A DNA stretch of 23,735 nt, from NCBI GenBank assembly GCA_947459455.1, contig CANHEC010000003.1:1-23735 (forward strand), given 5' to 3'. Source of the DNA: Chitinophagaceae bacterium (GTDB lineage Bacteria; Bacteroidota; Bacteroidia; Chitinophagales; Chitinophagaceae). Position 1 is the stretch's first letter. Every line of letters begins with the position of its first letter. This document shows positions 14,969 to 22,683 of this stretch, in pieces. A model generated the notes under the pieces. That model was not told the origin of the DNA. It ran no database searches and saw nothing but the letters and a program-made list of their open reading frames with translations. Position numbers and translations under genes: made by a program.

Positions 14969-16387
14969 ATGTACACCGTTTATAGCTACACCCTACGGCA
15001 GCTGCTGCGGCAGCGCCACCTGCAATGGATGCTGGCCGTGCTGCTGCTACTATTTGGCCTGGTAAGCTGGAATGGTGCCCGGGTGCATCTGGCCCGTACG
15101 CAGGCCCACGCACAGGCCAGCCTGGCCATGCGGCAGGCGTGGCTGGGCCAGGGGCCTCAAAATCCGCACAGTAGCGCCCACTATGGCCACATCGTCTTTC
15201 AGCCCGTGAGTGGCATGCAGGTGCTCGATCAGGGTATTCGGCCTTTTGCCGGGGGCCTGCTGCGGCTGGAGGCCCACAAGCAAAACGAACCGCTATTCAG
15301 CCCGGCCCAGCAACGTACAGAAATGAGTCGCTTCGGCGATTTCAGCATGGCATGGGTACTGCAGGTGCTGCTTCCCCTTTTTATCATTCTGGCCGGCTTT
15401 GGGCTTGTAAGCACCGACCGCGAACAACAAACCTTGCGCCTGGTAGCTGCGCAGGGCCTGCCGGCTGGCCGGTACCTGGCTGGCAAAGCGGCAGCCGTGG
15501 CTACCCTGGCGCTGGCGGTTACCCTGCTGGGCGTGTTTACACAATATGCTTTTTACTATGCCATGGGCGCCAGCAATGGCCTGCCCGCAGGCTGGCTGGT
15601 CAGCTGGATGGGTAGCTATGCGCTGTATACGGTTCTGCTGAGTGTGCTATCGGTGGCTGTATCGGCGGCTGCCGCCGATAGCCGCAGCTCGCTGACCCTG
15701 CAGCTGGCCGCATGGGCTGTGTGGATGATAGTGATGCCCCGGCTGGTGGCTAATGCTGCCGATAGCCTGCACCCGCTGGAGCAGCGCCAGCAGTTCAACA
15801 AAGCGCTGGCCGACGACCGAAAAAAAGGCATTGACGGGCACAACCCGGCCGATGAACATATTGCCAAATTTGAGGACTCGCTGCTAAAACGCTACCAGGT
15901 AAAAACAAGAGAAGAGCTACCCATTAATGGCGACGGTCTGATCATGCTGGCTGATGAAGAATACAGCAACCTGGTATACGACAAACATTTTGCCCGCATC
16001 AGGCAAAGCCTGGATGCACAAAACAGGGTGAGCAGCTGGGCGGCATTTGCCAATCCATTTTTGGCGCTGCGCAATATGAGCATGGGCCTGGCACAAAGCG
16101 ACTACCGCCACCAGCTGCAACTGCTGCAGGATGCCGAAGCCTACCGCCGTATGCTGATGAAAAACCTAAACGAAAAAATGGCCTATGGCGGCAGTAAAAC
16201 CGGCGATTGGGACTGGACAGTAGACAGCACCTATTGGCGCACCATCCCCGACTTTGCCTACCAGCAGCCCCGGCTGGCTACTACCCTCGGATGGTACCGG
16301 CTGGAATGGCTGGCATTGGGCGGCTGGCTGCTGCTGGGCATGGGCTGGCTCGGCTGGCTGGCTCGGCGGCTGTACCGCTTTGCCTGA
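14969..16387 (+). CDS. ABC-2 permease with DUF3526-type domain (first of two)
   Basis: This is a 472-aa inner-membrane protein with about six hydrophobic segments: WMLAVLLLLFGLVSW (about 20-35), WVLQVLLPLFIILAGFGLV (about 128-147), AAVATLALAVTLLGVF (about 170-186), YALYTVLLSVLSVAVS (about 215-231), LAAWAVWMIVMPRLV (about 243-258) and the C-terminal WLLLGMGWLGWLARR. Two large extracytoplasmic loops, about 40-125 and 260-440, are typical of the DUF3526 family. The motif STDREQQTLRLVAAQGL after segment 2 is the usual cytoplasmic coupling region. It is a paralogue of the next gene and presumably forms a heterodimer with it. The 3-bp gap to the ATPase gene indicates one operon. Confidence 0.87.
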   Translation: MYTVYSYTLRQLLRQRHLQWMLAVLLLLFGLVSWNGARVHLARTQAHAQASLAMRQAWLGQGPQNPHSSAHYGHIVFQPVSGMQVLDQGIRPFAGGLLRLEAHKQNEPLFSPAQQRTEMSRFGDFSMAWVLQVLLPLFIILAGFGLVSTDREQQTLRLVAAQGLPAGRYLAGKAAAVATLALAVTLLGVFTQYAFYYAMGASNGLPAGWLVSWMGSYALYTVLLSVLSVAVSAAAADSRSSLTLQLAAWAVWMIVMPRLVANAADSLHPLEQRQQFNKALADDRKKGIDGHNPADEHIAKFEDSLLKRYQVKTREELPINGDGLIMLADEEYSNLVYDKHFARIRQSLDAQNRVSSWAAFANPFLALRNMSMGLAQSDYRHQLQLLQDAEAYRRMLMKNLNEKMAYGGSKTGDWDWTVDSTYWRTIPDFAYQQPRLATTLGWYRLEWLALGGWLLLGMGWLGWLARRLYRFA

Positions 16388-16435
16388 CAGCTGTTACCGC
16401 CTCCTTTTCACGATTCTTTTTTTCCGCTAACGCTT

Positions 16436-17830
16436 ATGACAACCGCTGTTTGGAAACTGGAACTACAACTGCTGCTGCGCAGCAAACTGCTATTGCTGGC
16501 GCTGCTGGTATTTGGCATAGTGGCCATTTGGAGTGTAGAAAATGGGCGGCGCTGGTACCAATACCAACAAGCTGCTACCGATAGCCTGGCAGCCGCTACC
16601 ATGGCCAATTACAACAGTGTAGCTGCCGAGCTGGATACGCTAAAGACAGGCGCAGAACGTATAGCTGTAGAAACCCCCTTTACGCTGGACTGGCGACTGA
16701 AGCCCGTATTGAGCAAGCCACTCTCGCCGCTGGCGGCACTTACCGTAGGCCAGGCTGATGTACTGCCATTGCACAAGTCGGTGCGAATGACCTACCCCAT
16801 TTTCAACAACGAGTTTGATGAATTTCGCAATCCCATGCAGCTGCTCGCCGGTTCGTTCGATCTCGGCTTTTTTGCGCTGTTTCTGTTCCCACTGTTATTC
16901 ATTGGCCTTAGCTACAATCTGATGGCGGCCGAACGCGAACAAGGCATCGACCGACTTTGGCTGGTGGCTACCCGGCGGCAATTGCAATCGGCTTTATTCA
17001 GCCGGCTGCTATTCAGGTGGGTGGTAGCCTGGCTGCCCCTGTCGGTAGCGTTGGGCTACGCGTATGGCTGGCTGCAAGGTCAGTCGGCGCCAGCCTCGCA
17101 GCCAGGTACATGGGTGCTGGCGGCAGTGCTTTACACCGGCGTGTGGCTGAGCCTCAGTTGGCTCATCCTCTCTCGTGGCTGGAGCAGCATGCAAAACCTG
17201 GTGGCCCTGCTGGCCAGCTGGTTACTGTTGTTGGTAGTGGTGCCGGGCCTGTTCAATACCGTACAAGAGGCCCGCGATAACGGCGACACGGCAGTGGCCA
17301 TTGCCGAATTCAGAGATGTACCCGGCAAAGCCTGGGACGCACCGCTGGACAGCCACCAGCGCATAACTGCCCAACGCTACCCCGAGTATGCCAAAGACAC
17401 CACAGGCATTGTAAGGCAAACCATGATGCGCAGCTACGGTTACCTCCGCATCACCATGCAGCAAGAGCAAGCCCTGCACCAGCAAATAAGTGATCAGATA
17501 CTGCAACAAGCCGATGCACAAGCGGCCAGCTTTTGGGTAAACCCTGCTGCCGCCACGCTGCGCAGCTTTAGCCAAAGCGCCCACACTACTGCTGTACAAC
17601 AAGTAGCATTTGAGCAGCAGGTGCTGGCCTACAAGCAGCAGCGCTTTGAGCACATGTGGGACAACATGATACTGGACAGCCACTACACGCGGCGGCACCT
17701 ACAGCAAATGCCCGGCGCACCCACGGTACGCTTGTCGGCCAACTCGCAGCCCTGGGGGCCATTGCTGCTGTGGCTGGCACTGCCCGCCTTGCTGGCAGCA
17801 CTGCTTAGCAGGCGCCAGCACAACGCCTGA
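16436..17830 (+). CDS. ABC-2 permease with DUF3526-type domain (second of two)
   Basis: This is a 464-aa inner-membrane protein with the same build as its upstream neighbour: a first helix (LLLLALLVFGIVAIW), a periplasmic loop to about residue 135, then FDLGFFALFLFPLLFIGLSYNLMA followed by the coupling segment EREQGIDRLWLVATRR. Further helices, a second large loop (about 275-435) and a C-terminal helix (PLLLWLALPALLAALLSRR) follow. It is probably the other half of the exporter. The 48-bp gap upstream contains a T-rich stretch but no hairpin, so cotranscription is likely. The pairing of two non-identical DUF3526 permeases with one ATPase is a recurring arrangement in Bacteroidota. The substrate is unknown. 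Confidence 0.87.
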   Translation: MTTAVWKLELQLLLRSKLLLLALLVFGIVAIWSVENGRRWYQYQQAATDSLAAATMANYNSVAAELDTLKTGAERIAVETPFTLDWRLKPVLSKPLSPLAALTVGQADVLPLHKSVRMTYPIFNNEFDEFRNPMQLLAGSFDLGFFALFLFPLLFIGLSYNLMAAEREQGIDRLWLVATRRQLQSALFSRLLFRWVVAWLPLSVALGYAYGWLQGQSAPASQPGTWVLAAVLYTGVWLSLSWLILSRGWSSMQNLVALLASWLLLLVVVPGLFNTVQEARDNGDTAVAIAEFRDVPGKAWDAPLDSHQRITAQRYPEYAKDTTGIVRQTMMRSYGYLRITMQQEQALHQQISDQILQQADAQAASFWVNPAAATLRSFSQSAHTTAVQQVAFEQQVLAYKQQRFEHMWDNMILDSHYTRRHLQQMPGAPTVRLSANSQPWGPLLLWLALPALLAALLSRRQHNA

Positions 17831-17933
17831 GTCATGTGTCGGCCATTGTTCATTTTTTTAACCCTTCCTATTGGCTGGTAGCCAGCAGTTTTGCATCCGT
17901 CACCAAACTGGCCGGCTCCTTCGTGCACTCCTC

Positions 17934-20141
17934 ATGAAAAAAACAAGCCTTTTGCTATGCGCATGCATTTCGGCCATGCTGGCACTGGGCCAATCGGACA
18001 GCGCCCGAAGCGGCAACTTTGCCCCAGCACCGCAGCCGCCGGTATTGTACGCTACCGAAACACAGAGCCTTATTTCGGTAGATGGCCGGCTGCATGAACC
18101 TGCTTGGCAAACTGCCCGGCCTATCACCGATTTTTTCCGGCAAGAACCCCGGCAGGGAGGGCGGTACTTGTACCATACTGAGGTACGCATCCTGTTTGAT
18201 AAGCGCCACCTGTACTTTGGAGTGTTTTGCAAAGACAGCATTGGCAAAAAAGGAGTGCGGGTGCAAGACTTGCGTCGCGACTTTGCCTACGGTGAAAACG
18301 ATATTTTTTTCATTCAGCTCGATCCGCAAAACCTGCGCCGCTATTGCATGAGCTTTCAAACCACGCCCTACGGCAACCAGCGAGATAAGCAGGTGTTTGA
18401 TGATAGCTTTAACGATCAGGATTGGGATGCGCTGTGGCGGGTACGTACGCACATGACCGATAGCGGCAACTATGCTGAGTTTGCTATTCCTTTCAAGAGC
18501 CTGCGCTACACTCAAGGTGCCGATAGCCTGGGCTGGGGCCTTACCATGGCCCGGCTGGCCCGTCGCGATTTTGAGCAAACCGTTTTCCCGGCCATTCCAC
18601 AATCATTCAGCCCCTACCGCATGACGTATGCTGCCCGGCTGAAAGGCCTGCAAACACCACCCCCCAGTGCCAATGTGCGGGTGCAGCCCTACATGCTGCA
18701 TGAGTACAACCGAAGTACCAATGCGCAGGGTAGCAGCACCAGCAGCAATAACCTGAAAGCCGGCGGCGAAGTAAAATGGGCCGTGAATCCGCAAGCTGTG
18801 TTGGACTTCACTTTCAATACCGATTTTGCGCAGGCCGATGTAGACCGTGCCGTGAACAACCTGACCCGGTTCAATGTGTTCTTTCCTGAACGCCGCCAGT
18901 TTTTTCTGGAAAACAGCGGCGTATACGCCGGCGCCGATGATGAAGACATCAAACCTTTTTTCAGTCGCTCTATTGGCCTATCGAACACGCAGTTTAATGC
19001 CGAGCCGGTACCCATCGATGCGGGCCTGCGCTACACCGACCGCAGCCAGGCACGTACGCTGGCCGCCTTGTATGTGCACCAGCGGGCTACCAGCCAGCAG
19101 GGCGCTGCCAACTTTGGTGTGATGCGGTACCTCAAAAATTTTGGCGAACAAAACAATGTGGGTGTGATGCTCACCCATCGGCTGGATGAAGCCAGACCGG
19201 AGCGTGGTTTTTTGCAACGCAACAACACCACGCTCACCATCGATGGACTGATTAGGCCAAAAGATCAACTAACCATCAACTACATGCTATCGGCTGCTCG
19301 CAACAATAGCGCTGATAGTATTGGTCTGGCTGGTACCGTGTCTATCGGCTACGAGAAAAACGAATTTTACATTGGCAACCAAAGCAAGTTTGTCACCAGC
19401 AAATACACGCCCGGCATGGGTTTCGTATTTCAAAACAATGTGGTGTTTCACAACCCGGGCGGCTATTACATCTGGCGGCCCAAAGGCTGGCTGGGAAAAT
19501 GGGTACGGCGCTGGGATCCCGGTGCTTTTCTTGACCTGTATCACAATGTGGATGACGGAAAGTTTCAATCGGCCAGCGTCGACATATTTCCGGTGTACAT
19601 TTTTTTCAATAGCGGTGCACGACTCAACTTCACCATCACACCTACCTGGGAGCACTTCTTTTTTCAGCCCATTGGTATTTCGGTAGCACCTGGCCGGTAT
19701 CGCTACACACGGCACGAAATAGAATACCAAACCGACCAATCGAAGAAGCTATCAGCGAGGGCTACTTACAATTTTGGGCGCTACTACGACGGGCGCCTTC
19801 GCACCCTTGATCTTGGCTTGCGCCTGGTGCCGATGCCGCATATTGCCTTCACGGCCGAGTATCAGCGCAATGCTATCCGTGACCTTGGTATCAACAAGAC
19901 CAGTACCGATATCGACCTCATCACCCTTGGTACACGATTGGCTGTTAATCCACGCATTCAGCTCAGCGGCTTTTACCAATACAACAGCTTTGATAAACGC
20001 ACCCGCTGGAACATGCGGGGCAGCTGGGAGTTTGCGCCGCTCAGTTTTCTGTTTGTGGTATTCAACGAAAACAGCTTTGCCAACCTGCCGGTGCGCACCC
20101 AAAGCGTCATTTCAAAACTTACCTATCTCAAGCAATTCTGA
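17934..20141 (+). CDS. DUF5916 outer-membrane protein with CBM9-like domain
   Basis: This 735-aa protein has a signal peptide (MKKTSLLLCACISAMLALGQS). Residues about 45-235 are a family 9 carbohydrate-binding-like domain (VDGRLHEPAWQTARPITDF, VRILFDKRHLYFGVFCKD, YAEFAIPFKSLRY). The remainder is the DUF5916 region, with strand-rich segments (FNTDFAQADVD, FFPERRQFFLENSGVY, SIGYEKNEFYIGNQSKF) and a C-terminal Phe, as in outer-membrane barrels. The CBM9-like fold suggests glycan binding, but this is unproven for DUF5916. The frame extends upstream to 17871, but the ATG at 17934 gives the signal peptide. The gene lies 103 bp after the second permease, and its TGA overlaps the ATG of the next gene by one base, implying translational coupling. 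Whether it shares the ABC promoter is unclear: the gap holds only a short TGGCT/AGCCA hairpin and no clear promoter. Confidence 0.87.
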   Translation: MKKTSLLLCACISAMLALGQSDSARSGNFAPAPQPPVLYATETQSLISVDGRLHEPAWQTARPITDFFRQEPRQGGRYLYHTEVRILFDKRHLYFGVFCKDSIGKKGVRVQDLRRDFAYGENDIFFIQLDPQNLRRYCMSFQTTPYGNQRDKQVFDDSFNDQDWDALWRVRTHMTDSGNYAEFAIPFKSLRYTQGADSLGWGLTMARLARRDFEQTVFPAIPQSFSPYRMTYAARLKGLQTPPPSANVRVQPYMLHEYNRSTNAQGSSTSSNNLKAGGEVKWAVNPQAVLDFTFNTDFAQADVDRAVNNLTRFNVFFPERRQFFLENSGVYAGADDEDIKPFFSRSIGLSNTQFNAEPVPIDAGLRYTDRSQARTLAALYVHQRATSQQGAANFGVMRYLKNFGEQNNVGVMLTHRLDEARPERGFLQRNNTTLTIDGLIRPKDQLTINYMLSAARNNSADSIGLAGTVSIGYEKNEFYIGNQSKFVTSKYTPGMGFVFQNNVVFHNPGGYYIWRPKGWLGKWVRRWDPGAFLDLYHNVDDGKFQSASVDIFPVYIFFNSGARLNFTITPTWEHFFFQPIGISVAPGRYRYTRHEIEYQTDQSKKLSARATYNFGRYYDGRLRTLDLGLRLVPMPHIAFTAEYQRNAIRDLGINKTSTDIDLITLGTRLAVNPRIQLSGFYQYNSFDKRTRWNMRGSWEFAPLSFLFVVFNENSFANLPVRTQSVISKLTYLKQF

Positions 20142-20962
20142 TGAAAAAGCCTGCACTGTTGCCTGCTTTGTTGTTCATGATTTTGTTGGCTGCTGCTTGT
20201 GCAGTGCCGGCCAGCCGTGCCATCAGGCAGCAGTACCGGCAACTAAGTGCTGCTGAGCGCCGCGAGGCCGATAGCCTGCTGGCGTATGCGCTGGACCACG
20301 AAGCGTTGTTTACCCTGGCCGACACACTGAAACCCATGAGCAGCATGCAGCTAAAGCGACTGCCGCTACTGAGCCTGGTGTCGGCACAGCAAGATTCGGC
20401 CCGGCAAGCCCTGCAGCGCTGGCAACAGCTGGCAGCCCGCCTCAGCAATCAGTGGTGGGTATTCATCGTCAATCCCTTTGAGCGAAGCGATAGCATTTAC
20501 AAGTATGCCGAGCTGTATGTGGTGCGCCGCCAGGTGCTGGCGCAATTGCTGCAAAACAGGCAAGATTTTTATGCCGCCCTGGGCCTTAGCAGCGCTGCCG
20601 ACCCGGCTACTGTATTGGCCACTACTGAATACGAGCAAAAATACCAGCGCTGGCGCAGCTACGGCTACCTGTTTGGCTATCCCGCCCATGCAGTCGACTT
20701 TTTTGTAAATGCCGGGCGGCAGCAAGACAGCACCGGCCAATTTGTAGAACGCAGCTTTTTTGCCATTCCTGTATTTGCAGGAGCAAAGGGCTATTTTACC
20801 TACGCGGTACCCAAAGACTATCAGCCGCAGCCCATCGACTCGAACCTGTACAAAGTAGCAAGCCAGCGCTTGCAGCAGTACCAGCAACTGCGCCAGCGCT
20901 ACAGCACGGCGCAAGGCTTGCAGGCCACGCGGCTTTGGCGGGCCTTACAGCAGCGTCCCTAA
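20141..20962 (+). CDS. Predicted lipoprotein coupled to the DUF5916 gene, function unknown
   Basis: This is a 273-aa protein with a lipoprotein signal: MKKPALLPALLFMILLAAAC, where LAAAC contains the lipobox and Cys20 would be lipidated. The mature part is largely helical and rich in Gln, Arg and Ala (ARQALQRWQQLAARLSNQWW, LQQYQQLRQRYSTAQGLQ), with a central aromatic segment (YLFGYPAHAVDFFVNAGR). I recognise no family. Its ATG overlaps the stop of the DUF5916 gene (TGATG), so the two are translationally coupled. It may be an accessory lipoprotein of that barrel on the periplasmic face of the outer membrane or at the surface. This role is inference from gene order. Confidence 0.8.
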   Translation: MKKPALLPALLFMILLAAACAVPASRAIRQQYRQLSAAERREADSLLAYALDHEALFTLADTLKPMSSMQLKRLPLLSLVSAQQDSARQALQRWQQLAARLSNQWWVFIVNPFERSDSIYKYAELYVVRRQVLAQLLQNRQDFYAALGLSSAADPATVLATTEYEQKYQRWRSYGYLFGYPAHAVDFFVNAGRQQDSTGQFVERSFFAIPVFAGAKGYFTYAVPKDYQPQPIDSNLYKVASQRLQQYQQLRQRYSTAQGLQATRLWRALQQRP

Positions 20963-21023
20963 AATTTTTTAAAGGCGGCGTTAATGTGCGATTTCGAAAA
21001 AAGGAATATGGTTGGCGTTGGGT

Positions 21024-21052
21024 TTTGATTAACGATTAGCCATTCAGCTTTG
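21024..21052 (+). promoter_or_regulatory. Candidate promoter of the small lipoprotein/barrel pair
   Basis: TTTG at 21024-21027 and CAGCTTTG at 21045-21052 (one base off TAnnTTTG) are 17 nt apart, near the usual -33/-7 spacing for Bacteroidota. The element ends 17 nt before the ATG at 21070. This is the only place in the window where both halves are at near-normal spacing. Confidence 0.45.
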
Positions 21053-21069
21053 TGCGCAACTAAAAAAGC

Positions 21070-21498
21070 ATGCGCATGAAACGAAAGCTGTGCGGATGGG
21101 CAGCCAGTCTTGGACTAACACTATTGCTGGCGGCCTGCGAACGAGATATGCCGGCCAACAACAATGTATCGGCCAGCGAACTGGCCAGCACCCTGACGCA
21201 ACACAGCGGCTGGCGGGTAGCCGAGTTTCGCGAAGGCGGACAAAACAAAACTGCGCAATTCAATCAACTGGTTTTTTCTTTTGGCAGCGGCGGAATAGTA
21301 CAGGTGGCAGGCGGCGCTGCTCCTTATCAGGGCACGTATCTGGTATTTACCGACGATGGCAAAACCGAGCTGGCAATGAACTTCAACCAGCATGCTTTTC
21401 TGCAAGAGTTTACTGACGATTGGTACTTCATTTCGCAGACGAATAATGAACTGCGTTTTGAAGACCAGGGCGATATTCTTGTTTTCAGAAGACAATAA
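21070..21498 (+). CDS. Small lipoprotein, lipocalin-like in appearance
   Basis: This is a 142-aa protein with a lipobox LLLAAC (Cys23). The mature domain starts with SGWRVAEFREGGQNKT and continues as regular beta strands (FNQLVFSFGSGGIVQV, GTYLVFTDDGKTELAMNF, DDWYFISQTNNELRF, GDILVFRRQ). A single small beta-barrel or lipocalin-like fold fits this pattern, but I cannot assign a family firmly. An alternative ATG at 21076 gives the same mature protein. It lies 7 bp before the next gene, with which it is probably cotranscribed, and has its own promoter candidate upstream. Confidence 0.78.
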   Translation: MRMKRKLCGWAASLGLTLLLAACERDMPANNNVSASELASTLTQHSGWRVAEFREGGQNKTAQFNQLVFSFGSGGIVQVAGGAAPYQGTYLVFTDDGKTELAMNFNQHAFLQEFTDDWYFISQTNNELRFEDQGDILVFRRQ

Positions 21499-21505
21499 AT
21501 GAAGC

Positions 21506-22129
21506 ATGATGGGTAAGTATGCGAAAAGGCTATTATCGATGGCCGTCACAATTGCTGTCGCTGCTACAACACTGGCACAAGACAGTACGAAGGCCCGTAC
21601 GCTCTTTGGCAATCAAAAGAGCCAAACCAGACAGCCGATTGGCTTTTTTGTGGCACCGGGGTACCAAACAAAAGCCATCGACAAATCTGCTTCACACTTA
21701 CTGTTGCTGCGGGCGGGCATTACCCTCGGCGATAAGTGGAGCCTTGGTGGTTACTTCAATACATCGCTGGGTGAAATACGGCCCAAAAACGAAACAGTAC
21801 CGAATACCTACCTCGATTACCGCTCCTACGGTGGCTTTGTGGAGTACACAGCATGGGCTAAGAAAATGATGCACCTCAGCTTTCCGGTATTGGTAGGCGT
21901 GGGTGAAATAGAGCTGGATAATGAAGCCGGTGCAGCCAATTTTGGAGAAGCCAACTTCTTTAAAGTGGAGCCTTCTGCACTGCTGGAAATAAACCTGCAC
22001 AAATATGCAAGGCTGCAGCTGGGGGCCGGCTATCGCTTTGTGGGCAATGTGCAGTACAGGCACCTCACCCAAGCCGACCTGTCGGGCTTAGTAGGGCATG
22101 CGGCGCTGAAGTTTGGCTTATTCCGGTGA
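21506..22129 (+). CDS. Small outer-membrane beta-barrel protein, unknown
   Basis: This 207-aa protein has a signal peptide (RLLSMAVTIAVAATTLAQ, cut near residue 25). Alternating strands follow (HLLLLRAGITLGDKWSLGGYF, YRSYGGFVEYTAWAKKMMHL, VEPSALLEINLHKYARLQLG, HAALKFGLFR). These features fit an eight-stranded outer-membrane barrel of the OmpA/OmpW size class. Two start codons, ATGATG at 21506 and 21509, are equally possible. It follows the lipoprotein gene by 7 bp. No known family is recognised. It ends convergent with the minus-strand genes to the right. Confidence 0.75.
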   Translation: MMGKYAKRLLSMAVTIAVAATTLAQDSTKARTLFGNQKSQTRQPIGFFVAPGYQTKAIDKSASHLLLLRAGITLGDKWSLGGYFNTSLGEIRPKNETVPNTYLDYRSYGGFVEYTAWAKKMMHLSFPVLVGVGEIELDNEAGAANFGEANFFKVEPSALLEINLHKYARLQLGAGYRFVGNVQYRHLTQADLSGLVGHAALKFGLFR

Positions 22130-22140
22130 GTGCTTCTTTT

Positions 22141-22157
22141 CTTGAATGCTATTCAAG
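22141..22157. other. Short perfect hairpin in the convergent intergenic region
   Basis: CTTGAAT-GCT-ATTCAAG is a 7-bp perfect stem with a 3-nt loop, 12 bp after the barrel stop and 74 bp beyond the end of the minus-strand gene. Neither strand has a T tract after it, so it is not a standard intrinsic terminator. It is AT-rich and may be weak. Confidence 0.4.
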
Positions 22158-22230
22158 CAATGCAAGTAGTAGTTTCTATCGGGCTGCATTTTACGCAAGC
22201 TGCACGCCGGCATGTGCGTGAAGCATAGCC

Positions 22231-22683
22231 TTACTTTTTACCCAGTGGCTCGGCCTGTTCCAGTATGTAGTAAAACTCGTTGATGTCGCTGTTATTCAGC
22301 CGCAGCTTGCCTTTGAAGGCGATATAGTCGTCAATGCGATAGGTCTTATCGGGCTTTTTCAGCTTCAGGGTCATCACGCTGGCGGGGCCGGCTTTGCCAC
22401 AAAAAAAGCAGGCCTCATAGGGGTTGGCGCTCAGGGCAATGGTATTGCCGCTGTTATCCATGGGTACCACATAGCCTACCACCTGCACCACCTTGCCTTC
22501 GTGCTGCTTCAGGGTGGCCGGAAACTTAGGGAACAACATATAGCCCTCTATCTCCTTTACATACTTCTCTTCAAAGTCTACTTTCTCCAATACCCGCCAG
22601 GTGAGTAGCGGCGCAGTGGGTGCCTGAAAAGCCAGGGCCACTATAGCTGCTGCTGCTGCTATCACCATCATCTTACGCTTCAT
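22231..22683 (-). CDS. Exported DUF3299-like protein with a CFFCG motif
   Basis: This is a 150-aa protein with a signal peptide (MKRKMMVIAAAAAIVALAFQ). The mature part contains GKVVQVVGYVVPMDNSGN and then YEACFFCGKAGPASVM, followed by an OB-fold-like stretch (DDYIAFKGKLRLNNSDINEFYYIL). The 'GxVVxVxGYVVPM... CFxCGxAGP' layout is like DUF3299-type periplasmic proteins that accompany metal-related ABC systems. CxxC could bind a metal or form a disulfide. The start overlaps the end of the upstream permease gene by 11 bp (22673-22683), so the two are translationally coupled. The family call is moderately secure and the metal role is inferred. Confidence 0.75.
   Translation of the reverse strand: MKRKMMVIAAAAAIVALAFQAPTAPLLTWRVLEKVDFEEKYVKEIEGYMLFPKFPATLKQHEGKVVQVVGYVVPMDNSGNTIALSANPYEACFFCGKAGPASVMTLKLKKPDKTYRIDDYIAFKGKLRLNNSDINEFYYILEQAEPLGKK

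Noticed and set aside
17870..17900. Short TGGCT/AGCCA hairpin followed by gttttgc before the DUF5916 gene, as terminator or promoter
   Set aside because: The stem is 5 bp and the T run is short, while the -7-like AGTTTTGC lacks the TA. Neither reading is strong enough to list.
600..20500. Frequent recurrence of GATAGC and CTATCG throughout the coding regions
   Set aside because: It mostly falls in the same frame as Asp-Ser codons (GAT AGC), so codon preference explains it better than a dispersed regulatory or chi-like motif. A genome-wide count would be needed to say more.
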